Assembly: GCA_026415675.1 (NCBI GenBank)
Contig: JAOAGQ010000067.1
Location: 1 to 37,885 of the forward strand
From: Syntrophorhabdaceae bacterium
GTDB lineage: Bacteria > Desulfobacterota > Syntrophorhabdia > Syntrophorhabdales > Syntrophorhabdaceae
Reading direction: 5' to 3'
Length of the DNA: 37,885 nucleotides
Of the stretch, positions 1 through 7,521 are shown in pieces. The number at the start of each line of letters is the position of its first letter. Within the stretch, counting starts at the first letter, position 1. The translations under genes and the position numbers were made by a program. The notes beneath the pieces are model-generated. The model was given only the letters and a program-made list of their open reading frames with translations, was not told the DNA's origin and made no database searches.

Positions 1-1
1 G

Positions 2-175
2 CTCATTTTAAATATAGGTAAACCTCTGATAGGTAGGTTCCTCATATATAGTGCATTGACCACGGGTTTTCACATAATGACCGTAGAGCGAAATCCCGAT
101 TGCCCCCTGTGTGGGGAAAGACCAACCATCAAGGCATTAAACGGGGATGAGAACGGTGTTGGGTGTGGGATTTAG
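2..175 (+). CDS. MoeB/ThiF-family sulfur-carrier adenylyltransferase, C-terminal end (partial)
   Basis: An open frame enters from the left edge and stops at 173-175, giving 57 codons. It reads IGKPLIGRFLIYSALTTGF followed by NPDCPLCGERPTI. This is the typical C-terminus of E1-like MoeB/ThiF/HesA enzymes, and CPLC would be the second half of the four-cysteine zinc site. The family adenylates the C-terminal glycine of small sulfur-carrier proteins (ThiS, MoaD, CysO) so that they can be thiocarboxylated. The ATP-binding domain and the first CxxC lie outside the window, so MoeB, ThiF and a cysteine-dedicated E1 cannot be told apart. cysK follows 31 bp downstream, which hints at a shared sulfur-transfer role. 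Confidence 0.8.
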   Translation, partial: LILNIGKPLIGRFLIYSALTTGFHIMTVERNPDCPLCGERPTIKALNGDENGVGCGI

Positions 176-206
176 TTTAAAAATGAAAATATAACGGAGG
201 GAATAA

Positions 207-1202
207 ATGGCGAATATATATCAGGACAACTCATATTCAATAGGGAGGACACCCCTTGTGCGGCTAAACAAGGTGGTGGATGGGGCCAATGCAATGATCC
301 TTGCAAAGATAGAGGGGAGAAACCCTGCCTATTCTGTAAAATGTAGAATAGGGGCGGCCATGATATGGGATGCAGAGAAAAGGGGTATTTTAAAACCGGG
401 CATGGAGATCATAGAACCCACATCGGGTAATACAGGCATTGCCCTTGCCTATGTTGCGGCGGCAAGGGGATACAGGCTCATCCTTACCATGCCCGAGACG
501 ATGAGTATCGAGAGGAGAAAGCTCCTTAAGATATTCGGGGCGAATCTCATCCTCACAGAGGGGGCAAAGGGGATGAGGGGTGCCGTTGAGAAGGCAGAGG
601 AGATAGCAAAGAGCGACCCTTCCCGCTATTTTTTACCCCAGCAGTTTGAAAATCCGGCAAATCCCGCAATCCACGAGGCAACAACGGCCGTTGAGATATG
701 GAATGACACGGATGGTAACATGGATATATTTGTCGCAGGGGTTGGAACAGGCGGTACCATAACAGGGGTAAGCCGCTTTTTTAAAAAGAGAAAGGGGAAA
801 AATATCCTCTCCGTTGCTGTGGAGCCTGCCCATTCCCCTGTTTTGACCCAGACAAGAAACGGCGAGGAGATAAAACCTGGTCCCCACAAGATCCAGGGCA
901 TCGGTGCCGGTTTTGTCCCGAAGATCCTCGACATGGATCTTATTGACCGCATAGAACAGGTGACAAACGAAGAATCTATGGAGATGGCGAGGAGACTTGC
1001 TAAAGAGGAGGGTATACTGTCAGGTATCTCCTGTGGTGCTGCTGTGACCGCGGCGGTACGCATTGCAAAAGAGCCAGAACATAAAGGCAAGACGATAGTT
1101 GTAATCCTCCCTGATGGAGGGGAGCGTTATCTATCGACGCCTCTCTTTGAAGGTATCTTCACAGGAGTTGAAAAGGCCTCGGCCTCAAATGATGTGCTGT
1201 GA
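207..1202 (+). CDS. cysK: Cysteine synthase (O-acetylserine sulfhydrylase), CysK type
   Basis: A cytoplasmic PLP enzyme of 331 aa that replaces the acetyl group of O-acetylserine with sulfide to make cysteine. The PLP lysine is K45 in the SVKCRIG motif. The substrate loop PTSGNTGIA spans residues 71-79, and the PLP-phosphate loop GVGTGGT spans 178-184. The length and the near C-terminal GERYLST motif match E. coli CysK closely. The start is clear: GGAGG at 196-200 lies 6 nt before the ATG. The loop that is ISSGAA in E. coli CysK reads ISCGAA here, and PSSGER reads PDGGER. An E1-like sulfur-carrier activating enzyme lies directly upstream, so a thiocarboxylate sulfur donor (as in CysO/CysM) is an alternative to free sulfide. 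The overall sequence is CysK-like rather than CysM-like. Confidence 0.95.
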   Translation: MANIYQDNSYSIGRTPLVRLNKVVDGANAMILAKIEGRNPAYSVKCRIGAAMIWDAEKRGILKPGMEIIEPTSGNTGIALAYVAAARGYRLILTMPETMSIERRKLLKIFGANLILTEGAKGMRGAVEKAEEIAKSDPSRYFLPQQFENPANPAIHEATTAVEIWNDTDGNMDIFVAGVGTGGTITGVSRFFKKRKGKNILSVAVEPAHSPVLTQTRNGEEIKPGPHKIQGIGAGFVPKILDMDLIDRIEQVTNEESMEMARRLAKEEGILSGISCGAAVTAAVRIAKEPEHKGKTIVVILPDGGERYLSTPLFEGIFTGVEKASASNDVL

Positions 1203-1263
1203 TTTAGTTTAAGTAGGGTTGATAAACCTTTAAATTTTGAATAAATTAAAAAGGAGTTTTAAA

Positions 1264-1557
1264 ATGGTAGAGAAGGAAAACGCTGCTTTATCATCAGAAG
1301 ACAGGGAGCTCGTAGAGAAGATCCTCGGGATGAGGTTAAAGGTATTATACAGGGAGACGGGGGAGACAAAGGTCTTTACCCTTGCGGAGGCCAAGGAATG
1401 GGATTGGTCAAACCCTGAAATCTGGCGGATTGCAAACGGTTGGCAGATTACGACCTTCCAGAGGCTCCTTAAACTTTTATACCTCAAGGCAAAGAAAGGT
1501 TACGATGAGATAGAGATACTGGAAGCCCCCCGTTTCACCATGCTTTCAGGGGGATAA
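1264..1557 (+). CDS. Conserved-looking small protein of unknown function
   Basis: A 97-aa soluble protein that I do not recognise. The start was set at the ATG preceded by AAGGAG (1251-1256, 7 nt away); a TTG further upstream at 1237 is less likely. The N-terminal third is acidic and helical. The middle carries a tryptophan-rich patch, EWDWSNPEIWRIANGW (about residues 54-69), and the rest is basic, ending FTMLSGG. It has no signal peptide, membrane segment or cysteine. It lies 61 bp downstream of cysK in the same direction and may be its operon partner, but nothing in the sequence gives a function. Confidence 0.65.
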   Translation: MVEKENAALSSEDRELVEKILGMRLKVLYRETGETKVFTLAEAKEWDWSNPEIWRIANGWQITTFQRLLKLLYLKAKKGYDEIEILEAPRFTMLSGG

Positions 1558-1571
1558 ATGTAATATATCCT

Positions 1572-1638
1572 CGATAGATGTTAAGGCCATACCTTCCTTA
1601 TCCTTGACTAACATGGGCTAATCTATTATCATCTATCG
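1572..1638. repeat. Inverted repeat in the gap before the restriction-like gene
   Basis: The 9-bp arms CGATAGATG (1572-1580) and CATCTATCG (1630-1638) are perfect inverted copies, 49 nt apart. The right arm ends 4 nt before the ATG of the next gene. It could be an operator or a weak RNA structure, or it could be chance. Confidence 0.35.
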
Positions 1639-1641
1639 GTA

Positions 1642-3537
1642 ATGCACCCTTCGATCAAGAGAAATACCCTCCTTTCGGAGGCCGGTGTTAAGTCTATCTT
1701 GAGTGCGCCTTTTGAGAGGGATATATACGAGAATATCTACAGGATACTTACAAAATTTCAGGAAATCAAAGGGTTTGCGAGTGAAATACATACGGAAACC
1801 CATATCGTAAGGCCCATATTAAAGCTTTTTGGGTATGCCTGTGAGTCAAAACCAAAGTTTTTTGAGGAGAGGATCAAGGGCCCCGATGTAGCCCTCTTCT
1901 CCTCCGAAGAGGCAAGGGTTTATGCCTCAAAATTGTGGGGTCTTAAAGAATACTACGATATGCCCCTGGGGATCCTCGTTTTAAAAAGATACGGCAGAAG
2001 CCTCGATAAAGGGATAAGTGGTTTTTATCTCGAGTTTGAAAACAGGATACCTGTCTATCAGGTGTTATATATGTTGAAAAAGACTAAAACACCCTGGGGG
2101 ATTCTCACAAATGGAAAAGAATGGATAATCATTAAAAGGCCGGTAAAATTCGAGTTGATGATGATCGAGGTCGATATCGAAAAGGGGATGGTGGATAAAA
2201 CGTATGAAACCTTCCATCTATTTTACAACATCTTTTCTCTGGGAGCGATTAGTAAAACCATACCCCAGATTATGGACAGGGAGAGGGAAGAGATTGTTGG
2301 AATGGTAAAGGAGAAGAGGACCTCTTTTAAGGAGGCTATATCGGGTCTTAAGAAAAAGTCGGAAATAATGCCAAAGGTGATGGAAATATTAGAGGAATTT
2401 TCTATAGGATCCCCCATTTGTACCCCCAGGGGATACACTAATCAGGGTGATGAAACACAAGATGTATTAAAGAGGATAGACAACATCAACCCTTACAACA
2501 TCATCCATATTTTAAACACCTTATTTACAAAAAAGATAGGGGACGATGATGAACCGGGCATCGCCGATATCCTTTTTAAGGGGGACGCAAGGTATAGCAA
2601 AGAGGATATCCTTTCCTTAAAGATCCTCGACCTTACCCCTGGTTTTGGTACGACCCTTATGGACTTACAGAACGAACTCGCTTACCTCTCCTTTGTGCTG
2701 CCTTACAGGGAAAAGAATACTTTCGTTGCCGAGTGGGAAGATGAACAAGGCCTAAAAAAATATATCATGGATAACGTCTTCTATGGTGTTGAACGTTCCC
2801 CGGCAGTCCTTCAGATTTTAAAAAACACCTTCAATAACTTTATCCATTTGGAACTGCCTAACTTTCGTGGAGGTAACCCATTATTCGGGATGACCATCAG
2901 GGACATCTCTTCTTTATACGATTCAAAAAAACAGATGGGTCTTTTTGGCAAGACCCCACTGGAAGTCCTTGAATATTTCAAAGAAGGGTACAAGAGATTC
3001 TTTGCCCTTTCGGATAAGATAAGAGAGGATGCGGAAGAGAAAAAAGAAATCGCATCTTATCTAAACCTTTATAGAGAGAGGATTAGGGATATCCTCGATG
3101 TGTTAACCGCCACCTATCTCAGTAGGACAATAGAAAAAAAGAAAGTCCAGGATTTAATCATGCATCTGGGAGAGGAAGAATCCCTTTGGGATGCGATGAG
3201 AAAGAAAAACTGGTTTGTGGAATCGAAAGAGATGGCGAGAAAATACGGCTTTTTCCACTTCGAGGTGGAATTCCCCTTTCTCTTTCAGACTTCCTTCGAT
3301 ATCATACTTATCAAACCGGAAATGGTATACCTATGGGAGGAAGACCCTCCGATATTGGACATTACAAAGTCCTATATAAAGAGCGGTTTTCGGTTTTTAA
3401 AGCCCGAAGGAAAGATGGTGATTTACATGGATAAACCATCGGAGCCCTTTATTGAGGAATTGAAGGGGTCAAAAAAATATACCTTTGAAAAGATAAAAGG
3501 GGCAATCCTTCTGTCAAGGAAAGCCCCTTCTGCCTGA
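1642..3537 (+). CDS. Degenerate type IIG restriction-modification homologue (predicted catalytically dead nuclease-methyltransferase)
   Basis: A 631-aa protein with the layout of Eco57I/type IIG enzymes. The N-terminal PD-(D/E)xK-like domain (about 40-170) keeps GPDVALF (D82), the LKRYGRSLD stretch and TPWGILTNGKEW. Where active homologues have E-A-K, it has V113-L114-K115, so the acidic residue is gone. The N6-adenine methyltransferase domain has LDLTPGFGTTL (329-339) in place of LDPACGSGTFL and VFYGVERSP (379-387) for motif II. It also keeps the FHFEVEFPFLF lead-in to motif IV. Motif IV itself, normally NPPY/W, is K558-P559-E560-M561. The chain ends after the methyltransferase fold, with no target-recognition domain, and is shorter than usual (typically about 900 aa or more). 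No stop or frameshift interrupts it, so it may have been retained in a non-enzymatic role. It lacks a good ribosome-binding site. An unrelated SAM-fold protein is possible but less likely. Confidence 0.75.
   Translation: MHPSIKRNTLLSEAGVKSILSAPFERDIYENIYRILTKFQEIKGFASEIHTETHIVRPILKLFGYACESKPKFFEERIKGPDVALFSSEEARVYASKLWGLKEYYDMPLGILVLKRYGRSLDKGISGFYLEFENRIPVYQVLYMLKKTKTPWGILTNGKEWIIIKRPVKFELMMIEVDIEKGMVDKTYETFHLFYNIFSLGAISKTIPQIMDREREEIVGMVKEKRTSFKEAISGLKKKSEIMPKVMEILEEFSIGSPICTPRGYTNQGDETQDVLKRIDNINPYNIIHILNTLFTKKIGDDDEPGIADILFKGDARYSKEDILSLKILDLTPGFGTTLMDLQNELAYLSFVLPYREKNTFVAEWEDEQGLKKYIMDNVFYGVERSPAVLQILKNTFNNFIHLELPNFRGGNPLFGMTIRDISSLYDSKKQMGLFGKTPLEVLEYFKEGYKRFFALSDKIREDAEEKKEIASYLNLYRERIRDILDVLTATYLSRTIEKKKVQDLIMHLGEEESLWDAMRKKNWFVESKEMARKYGFFHFEVEFPFLFQTSFDIILIKPEMVYLWEEDPPILDITKSYIKSGFRFLKPEGKMVIYMDKPSEPFIEELKGSKKYTFEKIKGAILLSRKAPSA
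3497..3529 (+). terminator. Possible hairpin at the end of the restriction-like gene
   Basis: AAGGGGC (3497-3503) pairs perfectly with GCCCCTT (3523-3529), and CCTT/AAGG pairs inside it. It overlaps the last codons of the gene and lies in a convergent junction with fhs. Only a loose T-rich stretch follows, so terminator function is uncertain. Confidence 0.3.
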
Positions 3538-3552
3538 TTCTTATTGTAATTT

Positions 3553-5313
3553 TTAAAAGAGACCCTTTACCCTTCCCGTTGTGGTATCCACATCTATCCT
3601 TCTGAAGGCGGGGTCTGAACTTGTACCTGGCATTAAGCTTATGGTTCCTGTCATAGGGCATAAGAATCTTGCCCCGGAGAATATGAGGATGTCCCTTATG
3701 GGGAGGGTCCATCCCTTCGGTACACCCTTCCATTCGGGCACATGGGAGAGACTGAGGTGTGTCTTTACCATCATCGTATAATAGTTTTTAAACTCGGGAT
3801 CTGTCTCTAATTTCTTTGCCTTTTCCTCCGCCTCCGGAATCCAAAGTACACCGTCGGCACCGTATACGTTTTTTGCAATGATCTCGACCCTCTTTCTAAG
3901 AGGCATCTCCAGGGGGTAAAGGTATTGAAATTCTACCTTCTCCTCGCAGGCATCGATTACCGCATCGGCGAGTTCTAATGCCCCTTCCCCGCCTTTCAGC
4001 CAGTGCTCAGATACGGCTACCCTTGCCCCTTCGGCCTCAGCGTAACGTCTGATCAGTGCGATCTCATCCTTTGTATCCGTACTGAAACTGTTTATACAGA
4101 CTACAGGTTTCATCCCTGACATCTTAATGGTACGGATATGGTGGAGAAGATTTTCTATACCCTTTTCGAGGAGTTGGAGGTTTTCCTTGGTATATTCCTG
4201 GGGTATGGGGAGTCCGGGGGTAACCTTAGGTCCGCCGCCATGCATCTTTAAAGCCCTTACCGTTGCCGTTACCACAGACACATTTGGATGTAAGCCACTG
4301 ATCCTACATTTCACATTCCAGAATTTTTCAAACCCGATATCCGCGGCGAAACCACTCTCCGTTACATGGTAATCGAACATCTTAAGGCCCATTTTATCCG
4401 CTATAATAGAAGACTGACCTATCGCTATATTTGCAAAAGGCCCTGCATGGACCATAACTGGCTGTCCTTCGATGGTCTGTAACAGGGTGGGGTTTATGCT
4501 TTCCCTCATAAATGCGGTCATCGCCCCTGCCACCTCGAGGTCTTCCGGTGTTATTGGCCTGCCTTTTTTATCATATGCGACGGTGATCTTGCCGATACGT
4601 TCCCTTAGGTCCTTTAAATCCTTGGCTATGGAAAGGATCGCCATGATCTCGGAGCTGACCGCAATATCGAAGCGGGATTCCATGGTAAAACCATCCATCT
4701 TTCCCCCAAGCCCTATGATGATCCTCCTTAGTGTCTGGGCGCAAAAATCCATAACCCAGCCCATCTGCACGTTCTTTGAATCGACATCAAGGCGTCTTAA
4801 CCCCCTCTTTGCAAGGGCTTCATCATCATAGTTTCTCTCATGCTGCATCCTTGAAGTTAAGGCTACCATACAGAGGTTATGGGCATTGACCACGTTATTT
4901 ATGTCCCCTGTAAGCCCGAGGGAAAATTCGGTTAAAGGTATGGCCTGGGCATTACCGCCCCCTGCTGCACTCCCTTTTATATTAAACGTGGGCCCCCCTG
5001 AGGGTTGCCTTATGGCACCCCCCACAATTTTCCCCCTTTTCCCGAGTCCCTCGATCAAACCCATTGATGTGGTCGTTTTTCCTTCACCGAGAGGGGTTGG
5101 GGTTATGGCGGTGACCTCTATATATTTACCGTCCGGTTTGTCTTTTAGCCGTTCCATGATTTTGAGATAATCGAGCCTTCCGATTTTCCCATAGGGGATC
5201 ACCTCATCCTTTTCCAGCCCCAACTCGTCTCCGAGTTGCCATATGCTCTTCATGTTTTTTTCAGCTGCTTCTGAAATTTCCCAGTCCGCCATTTTAGTAG
5301 GATCGTACGGCAT
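3553..5313 (-). CDS. fhs: Formate-tetrahydrofolate ligase
   Basis: A 586-aa cytoplasmic enzyme that makes 10-formyl-THF from formate, THF and ATP, the entry step of the methyl branch of the Wood-Ljungdahl pathway and of formate assimilation. The ATP loop [10 protein letters not shown] is at residues 72-81. Other family segments are [11 protein letters not shown] and [11 protein letters not shown], and the C-terminus ends [11 protein letters not shown]. Homologues are usually about 555-560 aa, so this one is slightly long. The frame stays open upstream to 5496, but I start at the ATG at 5313. It has an AGGAG site, its N-terminus ([13 protein letters not shown]) is family-like, and a good promoter lies inside the longer version. 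The gene ends 15 bp from the convergent gene on the other strand. Confidence 0.95.
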   Translation of the reverse strand: MPYDPTKMADWEISEAAEKNMKSIWQLGDELGLEKDEVIPYGKIGRLDYLKIMERLKDKPDGKYIEVTAITPTPLGEGKTTTSMGLIEGLGKRGKIVGGAIRQPSGGPTFNIKGSAAGGGNAQAIPLTEFSLGLTGDINNVVNAHNLCMVALTSRMQHERNYDDEALAKRGLRRLDVDSKNVQMGWVMDFCAQTLRRIIIGLGGKMDGFTMESRFDIAVSSEIMAILSIAKDLKDLRERIGKITVAYDKKGRPITPEDLEVAGAMTAFMRESINPTLLQTIEGQPVMVHAGPFANIAIGQSSIIADKMGLKMFDYHVTESGFAADIGFEKFWNVKCRISGLHPNVSVVTATVRALKMHGGGPKVTPGLPIPQEYTKENLQLLEKGIENLLHHIRTIKMSGMKPVVCINSFSTDTKDEIALIRRYAEAEGARVAVSEHWLKGGEGALELADAVIDACEEKVEFQYLYPLEMPLRKRVEIIAKNVYGADGVLWIPEAEEKAKKLETDPEFKNYYTMMVKTHLSLSHVPEWKGVPKGWTLPIRDILIFSGARFLCPMTGTISLMPGTSSDPAFRRIDVDTTTGRVKGLF

Positions 5314-5398
5314 ACCAGTTCTCCTTTCTTTTCGTAATTTTTTGTTTTTTTGAGTCCTGGTTGAGCTTTTCATAACACCCCCAAAACTTTTGCCATAA

Positions 5399-5426
5399 AT
5401 ATTAATGAAATCAAAAGAAATGTCAA
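5399..5426 (-). promoter_or_regulatory. Sigma-70-type promoter for fhs
   Basis: On the minus strand, TTGACA (plus-strand 5421-5426) is followed after 16 nt by TAATAT (plus-strand 5399-5404). Transcription would begin near 5391, giving a leader of roughly 80 nt before the ATG at 5313. This also argues against a start at 5496. Confidence 0.6.
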
Positions 5427-5495
5427 CTTTTTTAGTATTAAATGTCCATGCAAAATAATGTACATCCCGTTTTACAGAAAATAATAAGTTACGCA

Positions 5496-5524
5496 TTGAC
5501 GGAAGACTTAACCTGTTGTAAAAA
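5496..5524 (+). promoter_or_regulatory. Possible promoter for the Tat flavoprotein-cytochrome operon
   Basis: TTGACG (5496-5501), a 17-nt spacer and TAAAAA (5519-5524) lie upstream of the ATG at 5563 in a very AT-rich divergent intergenic region. The -10 element is weak. Confidence 0.4.
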
Positions 5525-5562
5525 TATAAACAAAAATAAAAATGCTATTCGGAGGAATTACT

Positions 5563-6771
5563 ATGTCTGACAGAAAGACTAAAGAAAATATTGAAGAGAG
5601 AGGCGTAAGCAGGCGGGATTTTATAAAAAATGTTTCAGTAGGGGCAGCAGGGGCGATAGCCTTAGCCACAATTGCAAAGAAGGATCATCTCGAAGCAGCG
5701 GAACAGGTAAAAAAAGTAGAAGAAGCAAAGCCAAAAGGTCAACCCCTTACAATGGAGGATATCCTCAAAAATGCTAGGGAAAAGCTCTATCCAAGGTGCC
5801 GGGTATGCCATGAATGCGATGGTGTAGCATGTGCCGGTGAGGTTCCCGGTATGGGTGGTATCGGTTCCGGGCAATCCTTTAAGAATAACTATATTGCCCT
5901 TAAGAACATACAGTTGAATATGCGAACCCTTCATGATGTAAAAAAAGTGGATACGTCTATCACCCTCTGGGGGGAGAAACTCTCCTTCCCTGTTCTTGCC
6001 GCACCAACGGGGGGTACAACCTATAATATGGGATTAAAAGGAAAGATGACAGATGACGAGTATATCGAGGCAGTCCTTGGGGGCTGTATAATGGCAGGCA
6101 CCATAGGTTTTGCCGCAGATGGTATAGGCGATCCTGTCGAGGTTTTTGAAATAAGGCTCAAGGCCGTAAAAAAATATAACGGTAAGGCAATAGTGACCAT
6201 CAAGCCGAGGACCCAGGAAGAGATCATGAAACGTATCAGAATGATAGAACAATCAGGGGCCATAGCCTTTGCGATAGATATAGATTCTGCAGGCCGGGCC
6301 GCCCGGGCCCTTCCCGGTCAGACAGTGGAACCAAAGACGTTGAAACAATTGAAAGAGATTGTAAATTCAACTAAATTGCCCTTTATCCTAAAAGGTATAA
6401 TGACCGTTGATGAAGCAGAGATGGCCCTTGATTCAGGGGCTGCAGGTATCGTGGTCTCCAACCATGGGGGAAGGGTCCTCGATTATACCCCTGGTGTGGC
6501 TGAGGTTTTACCGAAAATTGCGGAAAAAGTGAAGGGTAAAACGATAATATTTGCCGATGGGACAGTAAAATATGGAACAGATGTGTTGAAACTGATGGCC
6601 CTGGGGGCGGATGCGGTGCTCTCCGGAAGGCATCTTCTAAGGGGGGCAGTTGGTGGGGGCAAAGATGGGGTTGCCCTCATGTTAAACAGAATGAGAACAG
6701 AGCTAATCGACTCTATGGTCTTGACAGGGACATCGGATATCAAAAAGGTAAACAGGAAGATTATAGTTTAA
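5563..6771 (+). CDS. Tat-exported FMN-dependent alpha-hydroxy-acid oxidoreductase
   Basis: A 402-aa protein starting at the ATG 7 nt after GGAGG (5551-5555). Residues 16-22 (SRRDFIK) followed by a small hydrophobic stretch form a twin-arginine signal, so a folded, cofactor-loaded protein would be exported. The rest is a TIM-barrel of the lactate/glycolate oxidase family: K277 in FILKGI, and H301 and R304 in SNHGGRVLDY, match the FMN and substrate residues. Ahead of the barrel is C79-x2-C82-x2-C85-x4-C90, a cysteine pattern I recall from a clostridial branch of this family and compatible with an Fe-S cluster. A triheme cytochrome follows 35 bp downstream, so a periplasmic cytochrome rather than O2 is the likely electron acceptor. 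The substrate is unknown; lactate or another 2-hydroxy acid is a guess. Confidence 0.85.
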   Translation: MSDRKTKENIEERGVSRRDFIKNVSVGAAGAIALATIAKKDHLEAAEQVKKVEEAKPKGQPLTMEDILKNAREKLYPRCRVCHECDGVACAGEVPGMGGIGSGQSFKNNYIALKNIQLNMRTLHDVKKVDTSITLWGEKLSFPVLAAPTGGTTYNMGLKGKMTDDEYIEAVLGGCIMAGTIGFAADGIGDPVEVFEIRLKAVKKYNGKAIVTIKPRTQEEIMKRIRMIEQSGAIAFAIDIDSAGRAARALPGQTVEPKTLKQLKEIVNSTKLPFILKGIMTVDEAEMALDSGAAGIVVSNHGGRVLDYTPGVAEVLPKIAEKVKGKTIIFADGTVKYGTDVLKLMALGADAVLSGRHLLRGAVGGGKDGVALMLNRMRTELIDSMVLTGTSDIKKVNRKIIV

Positions 6772-6806
6772 CTTGTTGCTTGTTAACTTCTTAGAGAGGC
6801 GTTTGT

Positions 6807-7112
6807 ATGAAAAAGATAGCGATTATCATCGCCACAGTGTCCGTTATTTTTCTGGCAGAGGGTGCTCTCCTTTCCTTAATAGGGCAGGAAACACTGATAT
6901 ACGGTGGAGGAGGGCAGGGCAAGGTGATCTTTGACCATAAGACCCATATCTCCAGTGGGTTTACATGTAAAGAGTGCCATTCATCCCTTTTTGATACCCA
7001 TAAAAAAGCCCTTTTTACTATGGACGAACATTTTACAGATAAAAAATGCTTCTACTGTCATGATGGTAAAAAGACTTTTAATGGGTGTAACCTATGCCAC
7101 AGAAAATTTTAA
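6807..7112 (+). CDS. Periplasmic triheme cytochrome c7-type protein
   Basis: A 101-aa protein with an N-terminal signal or anchor (KK followed by a hydrophobic run to about residue 25) and three CxxCH heme sites: CKECH (54-58), CFYCH (81-85) and CNLCH (94-98). H44 and H47 in FDHKTH, and H65 or H75, are candidate distal ligands. The layout matches the PpcA/cytochrome c7 family of anaerobic metal- and sulfur-reducing bacteria, which shuttles electrons in the periplasm at low potential. It lies just after the Tat-exported flavoenzyme, so it is the obvious electron acceptor for it. No quinone-linked or outer-membrane partner is seen in the window. Confidence 0.9.
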   Translation: MKKIAIIIATVSVIFLAEGALLSLIGQETLIYGGGGQGKVIFDHKTHISSGFTCKECHSSLFDTHKKALFTMDEHFTDKKCFYCHDGKKTFNGCNLCHRKF

Positions 7113-7119
7113 TGAGGCT

Positions 7120-7143
7120 ATCCCTCTCATTTCAGTGAGGGAT
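7120..7143 (+). terminator. Weak hairpin after the cytochrome gene
   Basis: ATCCCTC (7120-7126) pairs with GAGGGAT (7137-7143) across a 10-nt loop, 8 bp after the stop codon. A strong T-run is missing, so this is only a candidate terminator for the flavoprotein-cytochrome pair. Confidence 0.4.
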
Positions 7144-7254
7144 TATGGTTTAAAAATTCTTTGTATCGTAGTGGGGATAACTCCATGCTTTTAAAGGTTT
7201 AGGTGAAAATGGGTATGGGCTTATATAATTGACCCTGCGATTTCTCAAAATATA

Positions 7255-7282
7255 TTGACTCATTATAAGGAGTGGATATAAA
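7255..7282 (+). promoter_or_regulatory. Promoter for tRNA-Thr
   Basis: TTGACT (7255-7260), a 16-nt spacer and TATAAA (7277-7282) lie just before the tRNA at 7294, placing the start a few bases upstream of the mature 5' end. Confidence 0.6.
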
Positions 7283-7293
7283 TTATCAAAAAT

Positions 7294-7365
7294 GCCGACA
7301 TAGCTCAGTGGCAGAGCAGCTCACTCGTAATGAGCAGGTCGTGGGTTCAAATCCCACTGTCGGCT
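7294..7365 (+). tRNA. tRNA-Thr (anticodon CGU)
   Basis: A complete 72-nt cloverleaf. The acceptor stem is GCCGACA/TGTCGGC, the D arm is GCTC..GAGC, and the anticodon stem GCTCA/TGAGC encloses loop CTCGTAA with anticodon CGT. The T arm is GTGGG-TTCAAAT-CCCAC, and the discriminator is T. G1-C72 and C2-G71 agree with threonine identity. CCA is not encoded. It borders an accessory patch, but I found no repeated tRNA 3' end that would mark an integrated element. Confidence 0.95.
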
Positions 7366-7521
7366 AATAATTATTTCAATACGCTTATAATACTCCAAAC
7401 CTTGACAGGGCAATTAATTGGATGCAATCCTGAAGTAGCTCCATAGAAAAGGGTGAACATTAATAAAAGATCAACAAAAAAGAGATGTTACTTCCAAAGA
7501 AAGGTTGCCCCTAAGGCAGTT

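Noticed and set aside
626-1090. A 154-codon minus-strand open frame
   Set aside because: Antisense to cysK with no recognisable protein features.
5314-5496. A 61-residue N-terminal extension of Fhs
   Set aside because: The fhs promoter lies inside it, the AGGAG site supports the ATG at 5313, and the extra residues do not resemble the family.
7341-7365. tRNA 3' end as an attachment site of an integrated element
   Set aside because: I found no second copy of the tRNA 3' sequence downstream to 9200 and no integrase.
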